Below are positions 48,987 through 60,922 of a DNA stretch of 64,000 bases, in pieces. The stretch's first letter is position 1, and every line of letters starts with the position of its first letter. The notes beneath the pieces are model-generated. The model saw only the letters and a program-made list of their open reading frames with translations, made no database searches and was not told where the DNA came from. The DNA comes from Chromatium okenii (GTDB lineage Bacteria; Pseudomonadota; Gammaproteobacteria; Chromatiales; Chromatiaceae). Location: the NCBI RefSeq assembly GCF_002958735.1, contig NZ_PPGH01000018.1, positions 186,001-250,000 on the forward strand, given 5' to 3'. A program made the translations under genes and the position numbers.

Positions 48987-50123
48987 TTATTGCAGTGGCG
49001 GTTTAATCGCTGCTGGCGCAGTGTTCCACGCCGTCAATGTCTGCAAAATCAGTGCAATTGCTGGCGGTTCTGGGTCGGTCGGCAGCAAGCGCGTCAACAT
49101 GCCACGATGCGACCCAGCAACTTGCAGTGGCGCTGGCGCATTGGGAAGTTTGAGCGCATCCAGCGTGACCACGCCGTCGCCAAGATTAACGCCGAGATTT
49201 GACCACCATGCCATCAGCAGTGCCTGTAATTCCGCCGATGATGCCTTTGTCAACGCTGCGATACTGTCTGACATGCTGGGCGTTGGTCCCGATAACACGC
49301 CACCAAGCAGTTGAATAGAAACCATATTTGACCAAGGCAGCGTATTTAACGCAGTCAGCGAGCCGCTGTTGGGTTGCAAATCAATCGCTGGCGTGTCACA
49401 GCCATCCCGCAGTGCAGCATAAAGTGCAAACCGTTGATCTTCTTTGGTTAAAAATTGATCGCGCAACTCCAGCCACACGCGCAAGCGTGTCCATTCGCTA
49501 CCCTGATTCGGCGTTCCCACCAAAATTGCCCCGCGTACTGCGGCACCATCTACCCGAGCTGGCGAATTAACTGGATGTCGCCAGCGCGTCACAAAATCGC
49601 GGATTACCAATCCACCGACATCATGCCCAATCAAAATCGCGGGGCGATTGGTCGGAAATTCTCGCCAGCGTTCGGCTAAATCCTGCGCAGTGCGTTCGAT
49701 GCTTTGATCGTGCGGATAACGAAATTCCCACACTTCAAAACCAGCAGCGTCGAGAAATGGAAACAGGTCATGCCAAATACTGCCGGGTTCGTCTAAACCG
49801 TGTATTACAACCAAACGCGGCAATTTCGATGCAGTCGCACGAATGCGCAATTCCAAACCGTACCAATCGTAAGTTGGCGGCGCGACTGGCTGCGGAAACC
49901 ATTGTTTGAATTGATCTTGAACCGCGCTGCGTAATTGACGCTGGGCTTTCGGAAGTTGGTCTTGAGCGTTGTCGCCCCACCATGTCCAAGACAGCGCCAG
50001 CACCACCAAACTCAATAAACCTAACAGCAGTGGTCGCAGCCAGCGCAGCGGTGCGGGCGGTGAATATCGTGGTGTGCGCGTGGCGGAAAGTTTGACTGGT
50101 GGAATGTGCAAAGGTGGTTTCAT
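48987..50123 (-). CDS. Membrane-anchored alpha/beta hydrolase with a GHDxG elbow
   Basis: 378 residues from the ATG at 50123. One N-terminal membrane segment (LRPLLLGLLSLVVLALSWTWW), then an alpha/beta hydrolase domain: PRLVVIHGLDEPGSIWHDLFPFLDAAGF (oxyanion HG loop), the nucleophile elbow ILIGHDVGGLVIRDF, GAILVGTPNQGS, and a late His in VAGSHRGMLTRL. The layout is that of lipases and PGAP1-like esterases, but the usual Ser of GxSxG is replaced by Asp, as in haloalkane dehalogenases and epoxide hydrolases. It should face the periplasm. Substrate unknown; loss of activity is also possible. Confidence 0.75.
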   Translation of the reverse strand: MKPPLHIPPVKLSATRTPRYSPPAPLRWLRPLLLGLLSLVVLALSWTWWGDNAQDQLPKAQRQLRSAVQDQFKQWFPQPVAPPTYDWYGLELRIRATASKLPRLVVIHGLDEPGSIWHDLFPFLDAAGFEVWEFRYPHDQSIERTAQDLAERWREFPTNRPAILIGHDVGGLVIRDFVTRWRHPVNSPARVDGAAVRGAILVGTPNQGSEWTRLRVWLELRDQFLTKEDQRFALYAALRDGCDTPAIDLQPNSGSLTALNTLPWSNMVSIQLLGGVLSGPTPSMSDSIAALTKASSAELQALLMAWWSNLGVNLGDGVVTLDALKLPNAPAPLQVAGSHRGMLTRLLPTDPEPPAIALILQTLTAWNTAPAAIKPPLQ

Positions 50124-50576
50124 GAGGAGCGATCCAAGCGCGATGAGACAACATTGATGGTCAAAATAATGCCCACCGCTGCGCATCCGCAGATTCGCAA
50201 CAGTAGGCGCTGTGGTAAAAGGGACACAATTTGGTGTGGAGTAAAGCGTTTCAACTGCAATTCATTTTGTGGAATCGATCACAGCCAATATCGTGATTAA
50301 AGTTGCAGTCGTGGTAAATATGACGCAAATAGAGAAAAAAGTTGTTCTTTTGTTCCAATTGTGGGCTAAAATGTCTGTGTTCCACGGTGCAGTCATACAA
50401 ATACGCCCATCATTTTGGCGCATCATTTCCCATTTGTGGAAGACAGTTTTAGCGCCAAGATCAATAACGCGATGATATTATTGTTTTTTACTGCGGCTAA
50501 ATGTCAACGCAGTATTGTGATGTCAATGAGCAACGGTTCCCAATTCCAATCCCACCACCTGAATAGGAAATACAAC
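50124..50576. other. Divergent region between the hydrolase gene and the OmpA-like gene
   Basis: About 450 bases with no gene that I can support. A weak sigma-70-like site on the + strand is TTCTTT (50345) with TAAAAT (50367), spacing 16. The OmpA-like frame is open upstream of its ATG, but without family similarity. Confidence 0.4.
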
Positions 50577-51149
50577 ATGCGCACTTCATTTACTTCCATT
50601 CCGCTGGCAATTGCGCTGGCAATTGCTGCACCACTCGCTGCACATGCCAGCGATGCTTATAACAATGAACATTTTTGGTCAGCAAAACCTGAAGCTTCTG
50701 GTTGGACTACTAAATACGACGAATGCTGGCAGAGTTTACACGGCTCGAGTGAATTATCACCCTGTGTTGAATCTGCGCCAGTTGCCGCAGTACCCAAAGA
50801 ATTCACGGTGCGTTTGCATTTTGATTTCGATAAATATCACATGAACAACATCGCTAAAGACAGCGAATTGCAGCGGCTTGATAATTACATTGATCAGGTC
50901 AAGGAAACTCCGGCACATGAGCGCATTTCTTTAACCGGTTACACTGATGCGAAAGGCTCTGATGAATACAATTATCAGCTCGGTCAACGTCGCGCTGAAA
51001 GTGTGCAGCAATATATGGTCAGCAAAGGCATTCCAGCGCAAGACATCGTTTCAGTGAGAAGTCGCGGTAAACAAGATTTGCTGCCCGGAGTTGATATCTA
51101 TTCGGTTGAACAGCGTCGTGTGAAAATCAACGCTGAAGACGGCAGTTGA
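50577..51149 (+). CDS. OmpA-family outer-membrane/periplasmic protein
   Basis: 190 residues from the ATG at 50577 (AGGAAA upstream). A signal peptide (about 1-24, ending AAHAS), a linker with two Cys (DECWQSLHGSSELSPC), then an OmpA C-terminal domain: VRLHFDFDKYHMNN, RISLTGYTDAKGSDEYNYQLGQRRAESVQQYM and RSRGKQDLL. The conserved Asp and Arg that bind the diaminopimelate of peptidoglycan are in place. No beta-barrel domain is present, so it is a soluble periplasmic wall-binding protein. No partner is visible. Confidence 0.9.
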   Translation: MRTSFTSIPLAIALAIAAPLAAHASDAYNNEHFWSAKPEASGWTTKYDECWQSLHGSSELSPCVESAPVAAVPKEFTVRLHFDFDKYHMNNIAKDSELQRLDNYIDQVKETPAHERISLTGYTDAKGSDEYNYQLGQRRAESVQQYMVSKGIPAQDIVSVRSRGKQDLLPGVDIYSVEQRRVKINAEDGS

Positions 51150-51251
51150 AATAATCCTCGATTCAAAACTATCGCCGACAGCAATTCATTCAATTGTGCG
51201 GATGCGATAGAAAACGCCGCCAATAATTTCTGAATTAATGTCGTTAATCCG

Positions 51252-51352
51252 CGCCGGTGTTATTAGATTTCAATACCGGCGCGGCAGTGTCCAATAAGCC
51301 GCACCCCCCGAGTGGCTGATGGTCTAGTCGATCACGTTAGCGCGTGACCGAC
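51252..51352. other. Hairpin-rich intergenic stretch between the OmpA-like gene and purB
   Basis: Two inverted repeats: an 8-bp stem (51252-51259 with 51276-51283) and a 10-bp stem with one G-U pair (51327-51336 with 51343-51352). Neither has a T run. They may end transcription from the convergent genes or be a small repeat. Confidence 0.4.
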
Positions 51353-51369
51353 CTCCTTCGTGTGTGCGT

Positions 51370-52759
<1,390 letters not shown>

Positions 52760-53152
52760 TTATTTTATTAAATGAGACGGCGGTTCGCCATCCACCCATG
52801 TTCGCCGCGATAGTGTTCCAAACGGAATGAGTAGTGGCAATAAACTGAGTAATGACCACGCATTAAAATCATTTGCCGTTATTCCACCAAATACCCATAT
52901 CGCCCACACAATAGATGCGCCCATTAAGCTATAAGGTGCAAGCATTAATTTCCAGTAGGGTTGTGTTGGATAATGCCACGGCGCAAATTTGTGAATCGCT
53001 GCAATTGCCGTGATGCTTAATAATACACCAGATGCGCTTTCTAACCATTTTCCTTGCCAGAAAAATACGCCAGACAAGACTGCAACCCAAATAAAACTAC
53101 CTAGCCAGCCAAACTTCCAGCCCAGTTGTTCACCGCGTCGCGTATTTATCAT
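52760..53152 (-). CDS. Small multi-pass membrane protein
   Basis: 130 residues from the ATG at 53152 (MINTRRGEQLGWKFGWLGSF). Four hydrophobic segments, among them FIWVAVLSGVFFWQG and LESASGVLLSITAIAAI, and a short charged end. I do not recognise it. It starts 10 bases after the end of the shorter MmeI-like gene and lies between it and purB. Its link to the restriction genes is only by position. Confidence 0.6.
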   Translation of the reverse strand: MINTRRGEQLGWKFGWLGSFIWVAVLSGVFFWQGKWLESASGVLLSITAIAAIHKFAPWHYPTQPYWKLMLAPYSLMGASIVWAIWVFGGITANDFNAWSLLSLLPLLIPFGTLSRRTWVDGEPPSHLIK

Positions 53153-53162
53153 TTGATAATTC

Positions 53163-55425
53163 TCAACACTGACTTTGATATAACTTAAATAAAAAAGTAA
53201 CCCGTTCGCTGTCTTCATTGCTGCCTTGATAGCAATAAGCAGTATCTACTGCTTGATCTAATTTAATATGCGCTTTTGTTAAAATAAGCGGCATCGTGCG
53301 TGGATCGTATAAATCTGCTAATGACGCATTGGGAAACTGGGCGCGAGCATTCAACACCGCTTGAGCAGCAGTTTCAATAATGGCAGTTTGTTTGGGAGTT
53401 GGTGTTGGCCAAGGAAAGTTGTTGTAAACAATTTTTGCAGAATAACTATAGCTACCACCTAATCTTCCACAAATAGTACGCATCCAAGCATTGTGCATAA
53501 TACTGGTCATCACGCCAAAATGATAAACTGTAGCATCTGGAATAATTTGCAACTTATCACCGACAATATGCGTATAAGGCAAAAACCCAACAGGTACATA
53601 TTGACGATGTTCAGAAGAAACACGCGGTAAAGCTAAATAATGCCCTTGAGTTGGTTGACGTATTTCTGTAAAAAGCATTGGCTTATTAGCCCATTCTTTT
53701 GTTGCAGCTTTACTACTTGCTAGTCGCACAGATTTAACAGCTTCAATACGCTTCAACACTTCTGGCATTTTTTCAGTTCATTAGGTAAACAATCAACAAG
53801 CCATAAACAGTAACGTGGAATGTTGTTGATAAATTCATCACCCATTGAAAATGGTTGAATATACTGTTCTGCTTGTGGTTCGCTCTTGACTAAATCATCT
53901 TTTTCTTGTTGGTTAAGTAATAAATAACCGCCGTCTGTCGCTTGACTGCCTCTTGTCATTATAGGTGCCGCTAAACACAGCGGTTTTTTTCGTGCATTTA
54001 CTATCACATTAGGCGCATCGAATAAATAAGGACTGATATTGGTTGCTGATAATGCTTGGGGTTTTCCTTTAATATCTGCGTAAATAAACAGCGTTTTTGG
54101 TGGCACAGAAAATAGAGCAAAACCAATAATCACTACATGCACAGCAGCATTGTTTTTAGCCTCATTTGACCAGCTAAATGTGCGATGTGCAAAGTTAATA
54201 CACACTCCGGCATCTAATAACGGCTGCCATAAAATAGCGATCTGTTCACCTTGCACGATGCTATTAGTACTCACGAACGCTGTTTGCGTTGCCGGATGGG
54301 TTTTCATATATGCAGTTGCGGTGTAATGCCATGCGCACACGAAATCAAGACTTTTGTATAATTTAACGGCTGGCAAATGTGGTGTATGTGTAAACACTTT
54401 TGCTAAATCTGCATTTTGTTGTAAATTGCGAAAATTTTTGCCAATAAAAGGCGGATTGCCATAATAAAACTGGCATGAGGACACACGTTGCGCCAATCTA
54501 TTTGTAAGGCATTCGCGTGAACGATAGTTGCCGATGTTTTCAACGGAATGCGCACAAAATAAACGCCAAACATGGCGCTCACTTGTTGATTCATTTGATG
54601 ATCAGTCAACCATAACGCAACTTGAGCAATTTGTGCTGGGAATTCCTCCAATTCAATGCCATAACATTGATTGACATCTAACTTTATCAACGTGTCGATT
54701 TCTAATAATTGCGCCTTTTTATGCACCTTTTCGAGAATTGCTAACTCTAATTGCCGCAATTCTCGATAAGCAATCACTAGAAAATTACCGCAGCCACAGG
54801 CGGGATCAAAAAAAGTCAATTGCGCCAAGCGATGATGAAAAGCGTTGAGCTTGGCTTTATTGTTGCCCAATTTATGAAATTCTGTCCATAACGCATCTAA
54901 AAACAGCGGCTTAATTAACTTTAAGATATTCTCCTCACTGGTGTAATGCGCTCCCAGATTGCGTCGTTCTGTTTCATCATAATGCTTTGAAAAATACTGC
55001 CAAAGATCGCCGGACTAATTCGACTCCAATCCAATGCGCAAACACTCAATAACGTCTCGCGCATCGTGCGATCAAAACTCGCAGGTGGTAACAATTCAGC
55101 AAATAATTTGCCGTTGATATATGGAAATGCGGCAAGTTCTTCGTCTAAATTGGTTAATCGCTGCGCCAACGGTGTATTGAGCACATGAAATAACTGACTG
55201 ATTTGTGCCGCTAAATCACTGCCGTCGCTGCGCGTTTTGTTTTCAAAAACTTCTGAAATTGGCGCTTTGCAAAAATACCGGTATCTTCTGCAAATAAACA
55301 AAACAATAGCCGTACTAAATACACTTCCAGCGGATGCCCTAATAACCAATCGCTTTTAATTGATCATGCAGCTTTCCCATACATTCAACAGCTTTAATGT
55401 TGATTAAGTCTTGTGGCTGCATCAT
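53163..55425 (-). CDS. MmeI-like methyltransferase-specificity protein lacking the nuclease domain (copy 1), frameshifted
   Basis: The ATG codons at 55425/55422 begin MMQPQDLINIKAVECMGKLHDQLKAIGY, which matches copy 2 from its residue 180 or so onward. The nuclease domain is therefore absent. Present are the helical connector, the methyltransferase domain (FDPACGCGNFLVIAYREL, then NPPFIG), and the target-recognition and C-terminal parts (HNAWMRTICGRLGGSYSYS, YCYQGSNEDSERV). Frame changes near 55347, 55262, 54976, 54461 and 53765 each fit one missing base. Bases about 54436-55380 are almost the same as 56691-57636 in copy 2, while the following target-recognition part differs much more. It could be a second methyltransferase with other specificity, or a decaying copy. 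Confidence 0.75.
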
Positions 55426-55434
55426 CGGCGTCTC

Positions 55435-58125
55435 TTAACGCCTACTTTCATAGAGCTTGAATAAAAAACTAACCCGTTCGCTGTCTTCATTGCTGCCTTG
55501 ATAGCAATAAGCAGTATCTACTGCTTTATCGAGTTTGGTATGCGCTGCGCGTAAAATTTTTGGCATTAAATCTGGATCATAAAGCGTCGCTAACGTATTA
55601 TTAGCATCCAGCGCAACAGATTGATCTCGTGCGTTAAGTACCGCTTTGGCAGCTTGTTTAATTATTGATTGATGTGCTGCGCTGACAGTTATCCAAGGAA
55701 ATAACTGATAGACATTTGGGGAATAGCTGTAACTGCCTCCTAAACGACCAGCAACGGTGCGCATCCACGCATTATGCAACGCACTGGTTAACACCAAATT
55801 CGTATAAACCAACATCAGGAATCATTAAAACTTTTTCATGCGGAATAATGTTTGGTTGTAAAAATAAAATGGGAATGTATTGACGCCGAGATGAAACGCG
55901 AGGAATTGCTAAAAACTTTTTTTTAGGACTTGATTTGCGTAAAAGGTAAGGTTGACTCGCCATTTCTCTAACGCTTTCAGTTTTACTAGCTAATCTCGCT
56001 TTTTTTATCCTTCAATCCGCTTTAATTTCAGGATACTGTCCAATAATTTCAGTTGCGCAGGTGTAGCTTCCGCAAACCACAAACAATAGCGTTCTACGCC
56101 GTTATCAATTCATAACCACCAATAAATGGTTTAATAAACGCGTTAAGTCAGGATATTTTGCCAAGAGTTCGCTTTTTGTGCGGCATCTAAAATTAAATGT
56201 CCGCCGTCTGTGGGTTGACTTCCTTTAGTCATCGCCGGCATTCCTTGCGGTGGTTGTGAACGCGATGGCAATAACACATTAGGCGCATCTAACAAATAAG
56301 GATTGATATGACTCGCAGGGAGTGCTTGCGGTTTTCCTTTCACATCTGCATAAATAAACAGCGTTTTCACTTGTGCCGCAAATAACGCAAAACCAATAAT
56401 GACGACTTGCACTGCTGCATTACTTTTTGCTTCATTTGTCCAGCTAAACGTGCGATGCGCAAAGTGAATTTGCACTCCTTGCGCTAACATCCAACTCCAT
56501 AAAATGCCAACTTGTTCACCTTGCGTAATGCTATTGGTTGCCACAAATGCGCAGGCGGTTTGTCGTTGATTGAGCAGATATTGCGTTGCTTTCACAAACC
56601 ACGCGCCCACAAAATCAACTTTGCCAAACTTTTTATCTTTCGGAAAGACTAACTCTACATCGGCTTGTTGCGCCGGAGATCGCCATTGATGACCAATAAA
56701 AGGCGGATTGCCGATAATAAAGCTGGCATGAGGACACACGTTGCGCCAATCCATTTGTAAGGCATTCGCGTGAACGATAGTTGCCGATGTTTTCAACGGA
56801 ATGCGCACAAAATAAACGCCAAACTTGGCGCTCACTTGTTGATTCATTTGATGGTCAGTCAACCATAACGCAACCTGAGCGATTTGTGCTGGGAATTCCT
56901 CCAATTCAATGCCATAACATTGATTGACATCTAACTTTATCAACGTGTCAATTTCTAATAACTGCGCCTTTTTATGCACCTTTTCGAGAATTGCTAACTC
57001 TAATTTCCGCAATTCCCGATAAGCAATCACTAGAAAATTACCGCAGCCGCAGGCGGGATCAAAAAAAGTCAATTGCGCCAAGCGATGATGAAAAGCGTTG
57101 AGCTTGGCTTTATTGTTGCCCAATTTATGAAATTCTGTCCATAACGCATCTAAAAACAGCGGCTTAATTAACTTTAAGATATTCTCCTCACTGGTGTAAT
57201 GCGCTCCCAGATTGCGTCGTTCTGTTTCACTCATAATGCTTTGAAAAATACTGCCAAAGATCGCCGGACTAATTCGACTCCAATCCAACGCGCAGACGCT
57301 CAATAACGTCTCGCGCATCGTGCGATCAAAACTCGCAGGTGGTAACAGTTCAGCAAATAATTTGCCGTTGATATACGGAAATGCGGCAAGTTCTTCGTCT
57401 AAATTGGTTAATCGCTGCGCCAACGGTGTATTGAGCACATAAAATAACTGACTGATTTGTGCCGCTAAATCGCTACCGTCGCTGCGCGTTTTGTTTTCGA
57501 TAAACTCCTGAAATTGGCGCTTCTCAAAAATACCGGTATCTTCTGCAAATAAACAAAACAATAGCCGCACTAAATACACTTCCAGCGGATGCCCTAAATA
57601 ACCAATCGCTTTTAATTGATCATGCAGCTTTCCCATCCGTTCAGCGGCTTTCATGTTAATCGGGTCTTGCGGTTGAATCACCTGCGTCGTATAACCCGCA
57701 ATAAAACCAAAGGCGCTGATATGCGTGACGAAATCAGCTAAAGGAAAAGTCAGCGTATGATTCGTTTCTAAATCGGTGAGTTGCAGCGTTGCAAAATCCG
57801 ATACCAACACATAACGCGGTAAATCATGTTCTTTAATTCCGGCGCAATACTCCATTGCTTGCTGATAAGCCAGCGCCAAGTTTTTGCCGCGACTTTTCAT
57901 TTCTACGATTAACACACCCGGCCAGAATAAATCAATAAATCCTGCTTTACCGCCGTATTTTTTCACAGCATATTCAAACGTTGCCAGCCGCTTGTTGGTA
58001 ATTCCAAACACTTCAAAAAAATCAATTAAAAATGGCTTGGCTTCGCTGTTTTCACTCGCGGCATCGTGCCAACGTTGCGCAAAAGCCACCGCCCGCGTTT
58101 TTATTTCATTCCAAGAAAGCGGCAT
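55435..58125 (-). CDS. MmeI-like type IIG/IIL restriction-modification enzyme (copy 2), frameshifted at the 3' end
   Basis: About 897 residues when restored; MmeI has a similar length. The ATG at 58125 has AGGAG upstream. Residues 1-160 form the nuclease domain with D65-x9-E75-x-K77 (in FIDLFWPGVLIVEMKSRGK), exactly the MmeI D-x9-ExK pattern. Then follow a helical connector, an N6-adenine methyltransferase with FDPACGCGNFL near residue 350 and GNPPFIG near 475, and a target-recognition part with HNAWMRTVAGRLGGSYSYS. One chain cuts and methylates DNA, and only one strand of the site is modified in the known family. Four or more one-base losses break the frame between 56150 and 55800. The recognition sequence cannot be read from here. 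Confidence 0.85.
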
Positions 58126-58162
58126 TATTTCTCCTATATTCACATCGCACTGAAAAATAACA

Positions 58163-58193
58163 GCATCGCAGCAATGATTAAATGCTGCGATGC
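58163..58193 (-). terminator. Terminator after acnA
   Basis: A perfect 11-bp stem (58163-58173 with 58183-58193), a 9-base loop and TGTTATTTTT on the - strand just after it. It lies 10 bases after the acnA stop and before the MmeI-like gene. Confidence 0.78.
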
Positions 58194-58203
58194 CATGACG
58201 CAA

Positions 58204-60867
58204 TTAACCCACCAACCGCCGCAGCACATACGGCAAAATACCGCCGTGGCGGTAATAATCCACTTCATTCGGCGTATCAATCCGCACCTTGGCGGTGAAT
58301 TCAATCACCGCGCCCGTTGCAGCAATTGCCTGCACCGTCACCTGTTTTGCCTCGCCATTATTTAAGCCGATAATCGCAAAGGTTTCTGCGCCAGTTAAAC
58401 CCAATGATTGTGCATTCTCGCCATTCATAAATTCTAATGGTAAAATGCCCATGCCCACTAAATTAGAGCGATGAATCCGTTCATAACTTTCTGCAATCAC
58501 GGCTCGCACTCCCAATAAACGCGGACCTTTTGCTGCCCAATCGCGTGACGAGCCAGAACCGTATTCTTTACCCGCTAAAAGAATGACCGGTGTTAATTCG
58601 GATTGATAACGCATTGCGGCATCATAAATCGACAATTGTTCACCACTCGGATGATGCACTGTGACGCCGCCTTCTGTACCGGGTGCCATTAAATTGCGCA
58701 AACGTAAATTGGCGAAGGTGCCGCGCATCATTACCTCGTGATTGCCGCGTCGTGCGCCTAAGCTATTGAAATCCTTAACTTCAACGCCCTGCGCCAGCAG
58801 ATATTGTCCCGCCGGTGAATTCGCTTTAATTGATCCAGCCGGCGAAATGTGATCGGTAGTAATTGAATCGCCGAGCACCGCTAAACATCGCGCTCCGCTG
58901 ATGTCGGCAATCGGCGCAATTTCCCGCGTCATGCCGTCAAAATACGGCGGTTTGCGGATATAAGTTGACGCCGCTGGCCATTCATAGGTTTGGCTGGTCG
59001 GGGCGGCGAGCGATTGCCAACGCGCATCGCCGGCGTAAATGTTGGCATACGCAGCGGTGAATTCGGCGGCGGTGACATGTGCTGCAACTGCTTGATTCAC
59101 TTCAGTTTGTGTCGGCCAAATGTCGCGCAAATAGACCGGCTGCCCGTTGGCATCCTGCGTCAGCGGCTCGCGCTCAGGATCAAAATCAATCCGCCCGGCG
59201 ATGGCATACGCGACCACCAGCGGCGGGCTGGCGAGGTAATTCATCCGCACTTCGGCGTGAACGCGCCCCTCAAAATTGCGATTGCCCGACAAAATCGACA
59301 CCGCGCACAGCTCGTGGTCAGCGATGGCTTGCGAAACCGGCGCAGGCAGCGGACCGGAATTGCCGATGCAGACCGTGCAGCCGTAGCCAACGTTATGAAA
59401 TCCCAACGCTTTTAACGGTTCAGTCAAGCCAGCGCGGTCAAGATAGCGCGTCACCGCCAGCGAGCCGGGGCCAAACGCAGTTTTCACCCAAGGCGCTGAT
59501 TTCAAACCGATTGCTGCCGCTTTTTGTGCCACCAAACCGGCCGCCAGCATCACGCTCGGATTGGAGGTGTTGGTGCAGGAAGTGATCGCGGCGATCACAA
59601 TTGAGCCGTCGCGCAATTCCACCGGCTGCCCGTTGATGACGGCAGTCGCCGCGCCTTTATCGGGCAAATTGCGCTCTTTTTTCAACGCTGCCAATGCGTT
59701 AGGAAAATGCGTCGCCATGTCGCTCAACGCGACGCGATCCTGCGGCCGTTTCGGCCCCGCCAGCGACGGCACCACCGCGCCGAGGTCGATTTCCAGCGTT
59801 TCCGAATAATCGGCTTCCGCCGCGTCCGCCGTGTACCAGACGCCCTGCGCCTTGCAATACGCCTCAATTAACGCGAGCTGCGCGGCATCGCGTCCGGTTT
59901 GGCGCAGGTAGTCGAGCGTGATCTGGTCAATCGGAAACAGCCCGCAGGTCGCGCCATATTCCGGCCCCATGTTGGCAATCGTCGTGCGCTCCCCCATCGG
60001 TAAGCTGCTGATTGCATTGCCATAAAATTCAACAAACTTGCCAACCACGCCGTGTTTGCGCAGCCGTTCGACGATGGTCAACACCAAATCGGTCGCGGTC
60101 ACGCCGTCGCGCAACGTGCCGGTCAATTTGCAGCCGACGACCTTGGGCACGAGCATCGACACCGGCTGCCCCAACATCGACGCCTCGGCTTCAATACCGC
60201 CGACGCCCCAACCTAATACGCCAATTCCATTGACCATTGTCGTATGCGAATCAGTACCAACGCAGGTATCAAAATAAACCTGCGTAGTATTATTCAACGT
60301 ATTCGCAAAAATCACCCGTGCGAGGTATTCAACATTGATTTGATGCACGATACCGGTATCGGGTGGAACGACCTTAAAACCGGCAAACGCATTCTGGCCC
60401 CATTTCAAAAAGTTATAGCGTTCTTGATTGCGCTCAAATTCGCGTTCTGCATTCAATGCAAACGCATCATCACTGCCGAAATAATCCACCTGCACCGAAT
60501 GATCAATCACCAATTCTGCGGGTTGCAACGGATTGATTTGTGACGGATCGCCGCCGAGTTCACGCATGGCATCGCGCATCGCAGCTAAATCAACGACTGC
60601 CGGCACACCAGTGAAATCTTGCATTAACACTCGCGCCGGGCGGTATTGGATTTCTTTATCCGGTTCGGCCTGCGCATTCCAAGTGCTGAAATACGCAATA
60701 TCATCCGCAGTGACGGTGATTCCGTCTTCATGGCGCAGCAAATTTTCGAGCAAGATTTTTAATGAATACGGCAGCCGGGCGCTATTGGATACGGCATCCA
60801 ATTTGAAGATTTCGTAATCCCGATCAGCGACGGTGAGCGTGGTTTTAGCGTTGAAACAGTTAGACAT
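58204..60867 (-). CDS. acnA: Aconitate hydratase A
   Basis: 887 residues from the ATG at 60867, which has GGAG upstream (TCTGGAGATTTTTGC); the longer frame runs into a terminator-like hairpin and is rejected. The enzyme converts citrate to isocitrate in the TCA cycle. It has VLMQDFTGVPAVVDLAAMRDAM, DTCVGTDSHTTMVNGIGVLGWG, the 4Fe-4S ligands ITSCTNTSNPSVM and YGCTVCIGNSGPL, and the swivelling domain with GDSITTDHISPAG and GSSRDWAAKG. This is the IRP1/AcnA type. AcnD of the methylcitrate path is less likely because no prp genes are nearby. Confidence 0.95.
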   Translation of the reverse strand: MSNCFNAKTTLTVADRDYEIFKLDAVSNSARLPYSLKILLENLLRHEDGITVTADDIAYFSTWNAQAEPDKEIQYRPARVLMQDFTGVPAVVDLAAMRDAMRELGGDPSQINPLQPAELVIDHSVQVDYFGSDDAFALNAEREFERNQERYNFLKWGQNAFAGFKVVPPDTGIVHQINVEYLARVIFANTLNNTTQVYFDTCVGTDSHTTMVNGIGVLGWGVGGIEAEASMLGQPVSMLVPKVVGCKLTGTLRDGVTATDLVLTIVERLRKHGVVGKFVEFYGNAISSLPMGERTTIANMGPEYGATCGLFPIDQITLDYLRQTGRDAAQLALIEAYCKAQGVWYTADAAEADYSETLEIDLGAVVPSLAGPKRPQDRVALSDMATHFPNALAALKKERNLPDKGAATAVINGQPVELRDGSIVIAAITSCTNTSNPSVMLAAGLVAQKAAAIGLKSAPWVKTAFGPGSLAVTRYLDRAGLTEPLKALGFHNVGYGCTVCIGNSGPLPAPVSQAIADHELCAVSILSGNRNFEGRVHAEVRMNYLASPPLVVAYAIAGRIDFDPEREPLTQDANGQPVYLRDIWPTQTEVNQAVAAHVTAAEFTAAYANIYAGDARWQSLAAPTSQTYEWPAASTYIRKPPYFDGMTREIAPIADISGARCLAVLGDSITTDHISPAGSIKANSPAGQYLLAQGVEVKDFNSLGARRGNHEVMMRGTFANLRLRNLMAPGTEGGVTVHHPSGEQLSIYDAAMRYQSELTPVILLAGKEYGSGSSRDWAAKGPRLLGVRAVIAESYERIHRSNLVGMGILPLEFMNGENAQSLGLTGAETFAIIGLNNGEAKQVTVQAIAATGAVIEFTAKVRIDTPNEVDYYRHGGILPYVLRRLVG

Positions 60868-60883
60868 GCAAAAATCTCCAGAA

Positions 60884-60914
60884 AGAAAAACCCTCATTTG
60901 AATGAATGAGGGTT
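60884..60914 (-). terminator. Terminator-like hairpin between hflD and acnA
   Basis: A 10-bp stem (60889-60898 with 60905-60914) followed on the - strand by TTTTTCTTTC. It starts 9 bases after the hflD stop and ends about 17 bases before the acnA ATG, next to its ribosome site. Confidence 0.82.
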
Positions 60915-60922
60915 GAGGGGGT

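Noticed and set aside
51285-51365. Possible tRNA-like stretch (CCCGAGTGGCTGATGGTC)
   Set aside because: The D-arm-like start is not followed by a matching anticodon arm or a GTTCGAATC T-arm, and no 7-bp acceptor stem closes it.
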